48,121 nucleotides of DNA from an uncultured Lachnospiraceae bacterium. Lineage in GTDB: Bacteria > Bacillota > Clostridia > Lachnospirales > Lachnospiraceae. The translations under genes were made by a program, and so were the position numbers. Shown in pieces: positions 40,880-48,121 of the stretch. The notes under the pieces were generated by a model. It was not told the DNA's origin, did not search any database, and was given only the letters and a program-made list of their open reading frames with translations. Every line of letters starts with the position of its first letter. Within the stretch, counting starts at the first letter, position 1. The DNA lies in NCBI GenBank assembly GCA_910579805.1, contig CAJTWM010000028.1:1-48121 (forward strand), given 5' to 3'.

Positions 40880-42103
40880 CTACGATTTTTTCTTTCTGAT
40901 CACAAAGTATCCTGCTGCCGCCACAATTCCAACACAGACCACTACAATCACTATGACAACGCCCATATTGGCTCCTTCGTCCTTTGTGTCTGAAGCGGCG
41001 GTCTGCGTCTCCTCAGCCGTATCCGAGACTTTCTCCGTACTGCTTTCGGCTTCTATCGCATCCGTTCCTTCTATATTTGTTCCTGAATCTGATCCTGCGG
41101 TATCCGCGGGTTTTTCATAATATACCTGATATTCTTCCGCTCCCGTTATCACCAGCCAGATGTCCTTCCCTGTCTCTACCGAAATATCTGTCGTCTGCAC
41201 ACTTCCTTCGTTACCGTTTACAATCACCGAATTGATCCAGCCGGGAACTGATAAGGTAAGCCAGCCCTCTTCCCCTTCTGTCAAAGTTTCTCCGGGCCAT
41301 GCCGCAAAGGCGTTTGTCCCGTCCGGCGCAGACCATGCCCAAAGACAGGGCGCAGACCAATCTGCAGGCGCTTTCACATTTACGTTAATATCCGGCGCAC
41401 TTACGGCGTTGGGATCGTCATAACTGAAATCATAACTTCCATCCTCTTCAATTGTGATCCACATTTCGGCAGGATCTACGGAAATATCTTCCGTCTGTAT
41501 AGAACCTTCGTTGGCATTGATAATAACGGAATTGACCCATATGGGCGCTTTCCCCGTATACCAGTTATCTTCTCCCTGTTTTAATTCCGCCCCCGGCCAT
41601 GCCTCAAAGGCATTCGTTCCGTCCGGCGCAGACCATGCCCAAAGGCAAGGTGTTTTCCAGCTTTCAGGCACATTTGCATGAATAACAAATTTTTCCACAT
41701 ATTCGGGAAGGTCGCCCTTTGTTAAACTATCATAAGAAACTTCCGCATTTTCCGCATCCTTTACCGTAATCCATGCATTGCCGCCTTCCAAAACCAGTTC
41801 TTTCGTCTGCACGTTTCCTTCGTTGGCGTTGACGATAATGTGATCTGCCCATGAAGGAACCCAAATATAATACCAACCGTCATTATCAGGAATATTTTCC
41901 GTTTCTCCTCCGGGCCATGCGTCAAACGCATTGTTTCCGTCCTCGTCCCATGCCCATACACAGGGCGCGTCCCAATCTGCGGGAACCTGCACGCAGACCG
42001 CCGTCCGTTCTTCTTCAGCATTTACACATATCGGTGAGAAAAATGTAAACGCTATTGCAAACATAAAAATAAATGCTGCAAATTTTTTCAAACATTTTAC
42101 CAT
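40880..42103 (-). CDS. Surface protein with three CBM26-like starch-binding modules
   Basis: 407 aa. A signal peptide (about 1-29, ending VNA-EE) is followed by three tandem modules (about 33-125, 137-228, 239-330). Each has an APC(V/L)WAW phrase and a WPG, with W(V/I)(D/N)H/SVI(V/I)N(A/G)NEG near its end, as in CBM26. An acidic Thr/Ser linker (335-378), one transmembrane helix (380-402) and a basic tail RKKKS complete it. No catalytic domain and no LPXTG are present. It probably holds starch at the membrane for degradation by other enzymes and for uptake by MalEFG just downstream. GGGAGG lies 9 nt before the ATG. Confidence 0.85.
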   Translation of the reverse strand: MVKCLKKFAAFIFMFAIAFTFFSPICVNAEEERTAVCVQVPADWDAPCVWAWDEDGNNAFDAWPGGETENIPDNDGWYYIWVPSWADHIIVNANEGNVQTKELVLEGGNAWITVKDAENAEVSYDSLTKGDLPEYVEKFVIHANVPESWKTPCLWAWSAPDGTNAFEAWPGAELKQGEDNWYTGKAPIWVNSVIINANEGSIQTEDISVDPAEMWITIEEDGSYDFSYDDPNAVSAPDINVNVKAPADWSAPCLWAWSAPDGTNAFAAWPGETLTEGEEGWLTLSVPGWINSVIVNGNEGSVQTTDISVETGKDIWLVITGAEEYQVYYEKPADTAGSDSGTNIEGTDAIEAESSTEKVSDTAEETQTAASDTKDEGANMGVVIVIVVVCVGIVAAAGYFVIRKKKS

Positions 42104-42146
42104 AATAAAAACCTCCCTTTTGTGATCATTTCCTGTTTACAAGGAA

Positions 42147-42199
42147 AGTATAACATCGGGTTTCTTATACCACAATTTCAAATTAGGTAATCGGTTTCC
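42147..42199 (-). promoter_or_regulatory. Promoter of the starch-binding protein with cre/LacI-like box
   Basis: TTGTGG (42170-42175), 17 nt, TATACT (42147-42152) on the minus strand. Ten nt upstream of it, GGAAACCGATTACC (42186-42199) agrees with 12 of 14 positions of the CcpA/LacI cre pattern. Either CcpA or the LacI protein of this locus could bind. Confidence 0.5.
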
Positions 42200-42810
42200 C
42201 ATTTTTTTGCACTATTTCCACAAGTTAAACACTGCTGTTTTTGTGCAAAAGAGATAGTTTTATGGCTTATTTTCCCTATTCCAAAAATATTTGTGAAAAA
42301 TATACAAAGAAGTTTCCTAGAGTTTCCTGTTAAGAAATGAAAACAAGAATATCATAAATCAAAAACAAATGAAACGCAAGAAGGCCGATTACTAAAACGC
42401 CCCATTACGTCCCTATTTATCTTTTCTAATTCAATCCGTCAGAAAAGATCTGACAATTTTTGCGTAAATGCAATCCGCCCCTTATATGAAAGATGTAAGA
42501 AATCTGAGGAAATGCCAAGGGACATAATGAATCGGAATGAATCGTTAAATCTATCGCCAAAGAAATTAAAATATCTAAAAAATGCAAAAATTATCAACGA
42601 AAAAAACTCCACATATTAACCAAAATTGGGGACGTGCAGAATTCCTTATTTTGTATCCAATTCCAAAACTACATAATATACTAATAAGTATGAGCAACAA
42701 GAACCTGAAATCAAAAATAGAGTAAAATACAATATTCAGAATAAATAAACCATATCATTTCCATGAAAAAGGAAGAGCATAAATGAAAAACTGAAAGGCG
42801 CATCCCAAAA
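42200..42810. other. AT-rich gene-free stretch
   Basis: No coding frame of note on either strand, no RNA family recognised. A GTCAGA / TCTGAC hairpin with a following AATTTTT (42438-42460, plus strand) is the only clear structure. Many short A-runs; it looks like decayed sequence. Confidence 0.5.
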
Positions 42811-42814
42811 AGGA

Positions 42815-42856
42815 GGCTGTCGGGAAATACTTGAATTCCCACAGCCCCTTTTTTAA
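42815..42856. terminator. Bidirectional terminator after the GH3 gene
   Basis: Stem GGCTGT(c)GGGAA with TTCCCACAGCC and one bulged base. T-runs lie on both sides (plus CCTTTTTTT, minus TCCTTTTTGG). It is just past the GH3 stop codon. Confidence 0.85.
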
Positions 42857-42860
42857 TTGG

Positions 42861-45032
42861 TTACCCAATCGCAATTGTCTGCTTCAACCGGATATCCGCC
42901 GCAGACGCTCCCGCCAGTATCTCAAATTCTCCGGCCTCCGCCACAAACTCTTTTTGATCCGTATCATAAAAAGCAAAGTCCCTCTCAGCCAAAGAAACCG
43001 TCACCTTCCTGCTTTCTCCCGGCTCTAAAAATACCTTGGAAAAACCTTTCAGTTCCTTTATGGGACGGTCCACAGAAGCTTCTTTATCCGCAACATAGAC
43101 CTGCACCGTTTCCGCGCCGGCCAGCTTTCCGGTGTTCTGCACCGATACGGTTACTTCCGCCGTCTTTCCCTGAACCGAAACTTCCATGTCCTTATAGGCA
43201 AACTCCGTATAAGACAGGCCGTGTCCAAAGCAGAATGCGGGCTCAATCTTTTCCTTTTCAAAATAACGGTAGCCTACATAAATGCCCTCTTTAAATTCCA
43301 CTCTGCCCTCTTTGCCAAATTCGCCGTTCTTCGCGGTCACACAATCCTCATATTTCATTGCAAAGGTTTCCGGCAGTTTTCCCGACGGATTTATTTTTCC
43401 AAAAAGTACTTCCGCTAAAGCTTTTCCGCTTTCCATTCCCGCATAATAACACCAGACAATGGCTTTTGCCTTATCCCGAAAGCGGTTCATCTCTATCGGA
43501 GAACCTGCTACAAAAGCAAGGACGGTATTAGGGTTTGCATTGAGCAGGGCCTCTATCAATTCCTCCTGACCGTAAGGCAGTTTCATATCCGGCCTGTCGC
43601 GCCCTTCTATATCAAATTCATGATCTAATCCCCCTACGAAAATTACTTCTTCGCAAGACGCGGCTAATTTTACGGCCTCCTCCAAAAGTTCTTTACGCTT
43701 CAGCGCATTTTCTGCCTCACGCTGCTTTTCCCACTCTTCTTTTTCCCTTATTTTGGCTTTATATTCTTCAGACTTCTGATCCTCCAGACTGGCCTCCTGC
43801 CAATTTGCTTCTCCCTCCGGCTCTCTTTCAGGAATATAATACCCCCTTGCAAAGACAACTTCCGTATTGCCTCCAAGTGTCATTTTCATTCCCATAAGCG
43901 GCGATATTTCATAAAGCGCTTTAATTTCCGCACTTCCTCCTCCATTAGAATGGATCTGCTCCGCATTACAGCCAATAACGGCTATCTTCTTCAGCCCTTC
44001 TTTCTTTATCGGCAGCCTGCCGTTCTTATTTTTCAAAAGAACGACCGATTCTCTTGCCGTTTCCAATATTGTCTGTCTATGTTCCGGCGTATTATATGCG
44101 CCCGCTTTTCTTTCTAAAGTCTGCTCACCAATCATTTTCAGGCGGAACATCATCCGTAAAATATTCCGTACTTTTTCGTCAATGCTGCTCTCCGAGACTT
44201 CTCCTTTCTTAACTGCCTCCCTCAGCGGATCCGCCAAAGCATACTCGTCAAAATTATCGGTGATGGACATTTCCACATCCAGCGAACATTCCGCCGCTTC
44301 CTTCGTTTTGTGTACGCCGCCCCAATCGCTGATCACAGTACCGTCATACCCCCACTCTTTCCTTAAGATCTGATCCAGCAATACTTTATTTTCACAGCAA
44401 TGCGCGCCGTTTAAAAGATTATACGCGCCCATTAAAGAATAGGTATCCGCTTTTTTTACGGCAGCTTCAAAGCCCGGCAAGTATATTTCCCGCAATGTCC
44501 GCTCGTCTACGACCGTATCTACCCACAAACGGTCCGTTTCCTGAGAATTGGCCGCAAAGTGCTTGACGCAGGCCGCTACGTCGTTTTCCTGAATCCCTTC
44601 GATCAACGGAACGGCAAGCTCCTCAACTAATTTAGGGTCCTCGCTCATATATTCAAAATTCCGTCCGCACAAGGGATCTCTTTTAATATTGATACCGGGA
44701 GCAAGGATCACATCCTTCCCCCTTCCCCTCGTCTCTTCTCCGAGTACCCGTCCTGCTTCTTTTGCCCGTTCCTTGTTCCATGTGGCTGCAAGGGCGCTGT
44801 TGCTTGGCAGGTAACTGACATAATCGTCTGTAGTCCCTACCGTGATCCAGTGTGCATTGTCAAATTCATTTCTGACCCCCATCGGTCCGTCGGAAGATTT
44901 TAACGGAGGGATGCCGAGCCGTTCCACACCTTCGGTACGGAACAAGCCCGCGCCATGCACCATGCCTATTTTTTCATCCAATGTAAGTTGTCCTAATAAA
45001 TCTTCAATCTGCTTTTCAAAGTTTTTTTCCAT
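42861..45032 (-). CDS. GH3 beta-glucosidase
   Basis: 723 aa cytoplasmic enzyme with no signal peptide. The GH3 barrel comes first, with ACVKHFAANSQETDR and the nucleophile Asp in TVISDWGGVH. The alpha/beta sandwich domain follows (KIAVIGCNA, GRDRPDMKLPYGQEELI). Last is a fibronectin-III-like domain (TGKLAGAETVQVYV, LEPGESRKVTVSL). An inserted charged segment (about 393-440, REKEEWEKQREAENALK) is of coiled-coil type. It would cleave beta-linked glucosides or other beta-glycosides. GAGG lies about 7 nt before the ATG. Confidence 0.93.
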   Translation of the reverse strand: MEKNFEKQIEDLLGQLTLDEKIGMVHGAGLFRTEGVERLGIPPLKSSDGPMGVRNEFDNAHWITVGTTDDYVSYLPSNSALAATWNKERAKEAGRVLGEETRGRGKDVILAPGINIKRDPLCGRNFEYMSEDPKLVEELAVPLIEGIQENDVAACVKHFAANSQETDRLWVDTVVDERTLREIYLPGFEAAVKKADTYSLMGAYNLLNGAHCCENKVLLDQILRKEWGYDGTVISDWGGVHKTKEAAECSLDVEMSITDNFDEYALADPLREAVKKGEVSESSIDEKVRNILRMMFRLKMIGEQTLERKAGAYNTPEHRQTILETARESVVLLKNKNGRLPIKKEGLKKIAVIGCNAEQIHSNGGGSAEIKALYEISPLMGMKMTLGGNTEVVFARGYYIPEREPEGEANWQEASLEDQKSEEYKAKIREKEEWEKQREAENALKRKELLEEAVKLAASCEEVIFVGGLDHEFDIEGRDRPDMKLPYGQEELIEALLNANPNTVLAFVAGSPIEMNRFRDKAKAIVWCYYAGMESGKALAEVLFGKINPSGKLPETFAMKYEDCVTAKNGEFGKEGRVEFKEGIYVGYRYFEKEKIEPAFCFGHGLSYTEFAYKDMEVSVQGKTAEVTVSVQNTGKLAGAETVQVYVADKEASVDRPIKELKGFSKVFLEPGESRKVTVSLAERDFAFYDTDQKEFVAEAGEFEILAGASAADIRLKQTIAIG

Positions 45033-45172
45033 CTTTTTTCCTCACCTTCCCGTTTTCATTCTGCTCTTTGCTCTCTAACCGTTTGTTTTCCTTTTCTCTT
45101 TATCATCTACAATCTGCCTATCCACCCGTAAATGATCGGCCAGACCATAAATATATAGTATTATAGAAAAAA

Positions 45173-45193
45173 GACCGTGTAAAGAACACGGTC
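45173..45193. terminator. Intrinsic terminator after the FapA gene
   Basis: GACCGTGT-aaaga-ACACGGTC, an 8-bp perfect stem, with A-runs before and after, so it has T-runs on both strands. It lies 43 nt past the stop of the FapA-type gene. Confidence 0.9.
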
Positions 45194-45235
45194 AAAAATA
45201 TAGTAAATATATGATTTTTTTAGATATCTCCCAAC

Positions 45236-46735
45236 CTACAGATTATTTGATACGATCCAGATCTCTTCTCTGCTCTTTTTAAACATGACATTCTTATATT
45301 TCGATTTCAGTTTCTCCTGCGCTCCGTTGATCGTGATCATACATCCCACATGCGCGTCCCCGCTGACAACTACTTTTCCCTCTGCCGAACGCTGGCTGAT
45401 TTCGATCGACTGTACCTTCTTAGTGGAAAGTTCCTTAATCTGCGACTGAAAATGAATCTTCTTCCGTGTCTGTTCCGTTCTCTGCTGGCTCAGCTCAGGT
45501 GTGAGCGGTTGTGTCTGTAGCTGATAAGCGATCCGGTCCAATGCGTTCATGGCGTCTTCCATGCCGATCCGGCATTCCTCCAAATGACATTCGATCTCCG
45601 CAATCGTTGTTTTCAGATCGTTCTCCAACCCGATTGTCAAACATGTATTTACTCCGGCGCGGTTACCGATAGAAGCCGCCGAAATCTGTTCCACCGCCAT
45701 AACATAACCGCCAATGATCGTACCTCTTTTACCGGAAACGACAACGGTATTTCCCGATTCTATTTCACAATTCAGCAATGCTCCCGTATTGACTTCATTT
45801 CCCGCAACCACTCTGATATGTTCCAAGAACCGAGCCATTACGTTGTGTCCCGCGCGAATAGTACCGAGACCGGAACCTTGCATTCCGTTCTTTAAAATCA
45901 CATCCTTGCCCGCAATTAAATTCGCAGTTTCCACATGACCGTTTATTGTGATATTTCCGGTTGCCTTTACCGTAACGCCGGCGGAAACATTCCCCTCTAC
46001 CAAAACGTCTCCGTAAAAATTTACATTTCCTGTCGCCGCATCCAGATCCCCATCTATGTAGTAGATAGGCGTTACCGTTAATTTGTTGCCCTCTAACGTT
46101 ACGTTTCCTTCCACGCTGGCGTGATATTCGTTCGTTTCATTCATCCCGCAGCGTTTACATTTTAAGGGCGGCAGGTTTTTTCCTTCATAGGCATCGATAA
46201 CGTTCCCGTGAATATCCTTACCGACTATGGCAGGTATGGCCGGATGATAGGTCACAAGCAGATCGTCGCCTTTGACAAGCTCAATCTTTCCCAATACATT
46301 ATAATCTACCGATCCGTCCGGCAGAATGATCGGTCTGGTTTCCGGCTGCGTATTAAAATGATACTCAAAATAACCGTCTTTCCCGTCCTCCGCCATCATG
46401 CCCTGTGCAATCAGGACTTCTTCGTAATAATGTTTTCCTTCCGCAAGTTCTATTAAAACCTCTTTTTTTATACCATGGGTGATTTCGTTCTCTTGCAGCA
46501 ACGCAAGTATCTCTTCTATAGAAAAAGATTTTTCGGCGCGGCGGTATAAAGTAAGCAGCGCCTCCGTATGCGTTTCGTTAATACGCAGAAGATAATCCTT
46601 CTTTATCCTTCCGGCCGCCGCTTCTTCATCATCCTGCCGGGAACCTGCTCCCCCGTCTGCCGGAATATAAGCGTCCTGAACCTTTGCGCTATGTTCTTCT
46701 TTCTTTTTCTTCCCCGCTTTTTTTAAATTCTCCAT
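45236..46735 (-). CDS. FapA/DUF342 family protein
   Basis: 499 aa, soluble. A basic/acidic N-terminal stretch (1-45) and a helical region are followed by the beta-helix of DUF342 (about 155-385: DGSVDYNVLGKIELVKGDDL, VEGNVTLEGNKLTVTP, then repeated GNV/GDV turns). A coiled-coil and a small C-terminal domain complete it. The family is widespread in Clostridia and some members affect cell polarity or flagella, but the biochemical role is unclear. GGAG lies about 7 nt before the ATG. Confidence 0.85.
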   Translation of the reverse strand: MENLKKAGKKKKEEHSAKVQDAYIPADGGAGSRQDDEEAAAGRIKKDYLLRINETHTEALLTLYRRAEKSFSIEEILALLQENEITHGIKKEVLIELAEGKHYYEEVLIAQGMMAEDGKDGYFEYHFNTQPETRPIILPDGSVDYNVLGKIELVKGDDLLVTYHPAIPAIVGKDIHGNVIDAYEGKNLPPLKCKRCGMNETNEYHASVEGNVTLEGNKLTVTPIYYIDGDLDAATGNVNFYGDVLVEGNVSAGVTVKATGNITINGHVETANLIAGKDVILKNGMQGSGLGTIRAGHNVMARFLEHIRVVAGNEVNTGALLNCEIESGNTVVVSGKRGTIIGGYVMAVEQISAASIGNRAGVNTCLTIGLENDLKTTIAEIECHLEECRIGMEDAMNALDRIAYQLQTQPLTPELSQQRTEQTRKKIHFQSQIKELSTKKVQSIEISQRSAEGKVVVSGDAHVGCMITINGAQEKLKSKYKNVMFKKSREEIWIVSNNL

Positions 46736-46830
46736 GTCGTTTCTCCTACTTCTACCGATATTTTAATCTTATACAACACGACTGCTATTTCATAAAATTG
46801 TAGCATGAAGCGGAGAAAAACACAAATATT

Positions 46831-46866
46831 TTACGCTAGCTTCCCCGCCTGTTTTAGCGGGCATAA
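46831..46866 (-). repeat. SD-carrying repeat, decayed copy
   Basis: ttacgctagcttccccgcc, then tgttttagcgggcata on the plus strand: the cgcta and the palindrome are kept, but aactccc is changed to agcttccc. It lies 96 nt upstream of the FapA start and does not reach a start codon. Confidence 0.5.
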
Positions 46867-46970
46867 TTAAGATTAAACTGTGTTTGACAGACGACGGCTG
46901 TGTTACATAACCTACTGATATATGATAATGCGATACTTGCAATCACTAACGGAGCAAACGGTATACGAAA

Positions 46971-47462
46971 ATGAACGGGAAATTAAGAAATATGACATCC
47001 ATTTATCTAACAAAGGGCAATAAAATGTTATTGCTTTTCCGGCAGGGCGGCAGAGTCGTTAACGACGTCTGGGTAGGCTCGGCGGGAGGACACTTTGAGG
47101 ATTTTGAATTAAATGATGCAGAAGCCTGCGTCCTTCGTGAATTAGAAGAAGAACTGGGGTTAACCGGCAATGATATTGAAAATCTTTCCTTGCGATATAT
47201 TACCCTACGCCGCACGGAAGAAGAAATCAGACAAAATTATTACTTTTTTGCAGAATTAAAAGCCGGTGTGAACGACTGTCTTGTATCAAATGAAGGGATA
47301 AGCAAATGGTTTGAATATTCGGAATTGCCTGCATTGAAAATGCCCTTTACTTCCGAGTTTGTGATTGCACATTACTTACAGACCGGAAATAAGACCAACG
47401 AGCTCTATGCCGGAGCAGCGGATGGGGAAAAAGTTATTTTTACAAGAATGCCAGCATTTTAA
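46971..47462 (+). CDS. NUDIX hydrolase
   Basis: 163 aa. The Nudix box spans GGHFEDFELNDAEACVLREL followed by EEELGL, with the catalytic REL-EEE portion intact. It probably splits a nucleoside diphosphate derivative; the substrate is unknown. The start is uncertain: the first ATG (46971) has GGAG 16 nt away, and the ATG at codon 8 has no better site. The PAS gene follows on the same strand 25 nt later. Confidence 0.85.
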   Translation: MNGKLRNMTSIYLTKGNKMLLLFRQGGRVVNDVWVGSAGGHFEDFELNDAEACVLRELEEELGLTGNDIENLSLRYITLRRTEEEIRQNYYFFAELKAGVNDCLVSNEGISKWFEYSELPALKMPFTSEFVIAHYLQTGNKTNELYAGAADGEKVIFTRMPAF

Positions 47463-47487
47463 CGCAAAGAAAGGAGCCTGTAATAAA

Positions 47488-47865
47488 ATGAGCCTATTAA
47501 AATACTTTAAAAGCGTATTGGATCAGGACCAGTGTCCCATTGTAATCTGTAATTTACAGCATGAAATCGTTTATATGAATCCCGCTGCTATTGCAAGATA
47601 TGAAAATTGGGGCGGAAAAGATCTCTTAGGAAAAAGTCTTTTGAATTGCCATAATCCACAATCTGTAAAAAGGATCCATGAAGTTATAGATTGGTTTTTG
47701 ACATGCCGGGAGCATAACCGGATCTATACCTTCCGCAACGAAAAGGAAAATAAGGATGTATACATGATTGCCCTTCGGGACGAGAACGGAACGCTAATTG
47801 GATATTATGAGAAACACGAATACCGGAACGTAGAGGCGGAAGGGTTGTATTCTCCTCTTTCCTAA
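47488..47865 (+). CDS. Stand-alone PAS domain protein
   Basis: 125 aa, consisting of one PAS domain: DQCPIVICNLQHEIVYMNPA, GKSLLNCHN and MIALRDENGTLIGYYE. No kinase, cyclase or helix-turn-helix is attached, so it may act by binding a partner or a small ligand. AGGAG lies about 11 nt before the ATG at 47488; earlier in-frame ATGs lie inside the NUDIX gene. It is co-directional with NUDIX and probably co-transcribed. Confidence 0.8.
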   Translation: MSLLKYFKSVLDQDQCPIVICNLQHEIVYMNPAAIARYENWGGKDLLGKSLLNCHNPQSVKRIHEVIDWFLTCREHNRIYTFRNEKENKDVYMIALRDENGTLIGYYEKHEYRNVEAEGLYSPLS

Positions 47866-47966
47866 TGCTCATGTACGGTAAAAAAGCAAGCAACCGAAAA
47901 CAAGAGATAGACCGCCAGCACCACACTATTCTGAACCAAAGAAACCAAAGAGCAAAAGACAAGCAT
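47862..47966 (-). CDS. Possible 34-aa hydrophobic peptide
   Basis: AAAGGG lies 8 nt before an ATG that opens MLVFCSLVSLVQNSVVLAVY and ends FTVHEH: one likely membrane helix. Its last bases overlap the PAS stop codon on the other strand. No homologue is recognised, and the frame could be chance. Confidence 0.25.
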   Translation of the reverse strand: MLVFCSLVSLVQNSVVLAVYLLFSVACFFTVHEH

Positions 47967-48121
47967 TATGGAATCCCTTTCATTCTTATATCTTTTATTG
48001 GAATAACTCTGTAATTTAAGGACGAACAGGACTTGTCGCAAAATTTTTATGTTGCAGTAAAACAGGCTTTGCATTGGGTAAACAGATTTTAGCAAAAATG
48101 GGAAATCCGAACCTTTTACCC
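47967..48121. other. Right-edge intergenic sequence
   Basis: No gene start is visible. A 24-codon frame without start (DEQDLSQNFYVAVKQALHWV then NRF, plus strand, about 48021-48093) could be the tail of a decayed gene. Confidence 0.3.

Noticed and set aside
48021..48093. Frame DEQDLSQNFYVAVKQALHWV-NRF as a gene end
   Set aside because: It has no start codon and is preceded by a stop two codons upstream. Too short to call a pseudogene from this window.

Overview
The window looks like the chromosome of a spore-forming, low-to-mid GC Gram-positive, most likely a Lachnospiraceae (Clostridia) gut-type organism. The basis is gene content and protein style: a two-subunit iron-sulfur fumarase, a BofA-like sporulation gene, a Tad/Flp pilus locus of the Clostridia type with DUF5702 and FHA proteins, a flagellin with a huge FliK-like protein, and a maltodextrin/starch gene set. 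Nearly all genes are on the minus strand. The plus-strand genes are a DUF2508 protein, tRNA-Lys, a GNAT acetyltransferase, a NUDIX protein and a PAS protein. No rRNA, CRISPR array, integrase or complete insertion sequence was seen.

Layout, left to right. 1-360: tRNA-Ser(GCU) with a consensus promoter and terminator. 364-4338: fumarase beta and alpha, a HIT protein, a flavodoxin-SCP2 fusion and a rhomboid protease. 4386-15047: a Tad pilus operon read leftward from a TGGACA-17-TATAAT promoter: prepilin peptidase, TadZ, TadA, TadB, a TadC carrying an inserted Ig-like region, Flp pilin (55 aa), DUF5702, a TadE-like protein with two His/Cys modules, a second prepilin peptidase, TadE, then an FHA protein. 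15084-17364: BofA, DUF2508, FliS, flagellin. 17487-25858: FliK-like protein, glycogen branching enzyme, and a TPR/acidic-repeat/degenerate AAA+ protein. 26019-27942: rsmA, tatD, tRNA-Lys(CUU). 28089-30584: a metal-exporter-like gene, a Fur-family regulator and a ROK fructokinase behind an operator-like inverted repeat. 30654-33961: MFS exporter, ArsR-type regulator and a small unknown gene, behind a promoter bracketed by two TTAGATA palindromes. 34168-34668: GNAT acetyltransferase. 34697-42103: malE-malF-malG, a cytoplasmic GH13 enzyme, a LacI regulator and, upstream, a surface protein made of three starch-binding modules. 42861-48121: GH3 beta-glucosidase, FapA/DUF342 protein, NUDIX and PAS genes.

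The starch genes fit one path. The triple-CBM26-like surface protein holds starch, MalEFG imports maltodextrin (its ATPase is not in the window), the GH13 enzyme cleaves it inside the cell, and LacI probably senses it. Glycogen branching enzyme lies elsewhere in the window.

The least ordinary signal is a set of short palindromic repeats in 5' leaders. One family carries its own Shine-Dalgarno sequence. In three different genes (tadE, the second prepilin peptidase, malE) the start codon sits exactly 3 nt after the repeat's GGGAGTT. A second leader family, with a large hairpin and GAGG, precedes both flagellin and the flavodoxin gene. A separate 27-bp inverted repeat buries the SD and AUG of the TadE-like gene, and its only two mismatches become G-U pairs in RNA.
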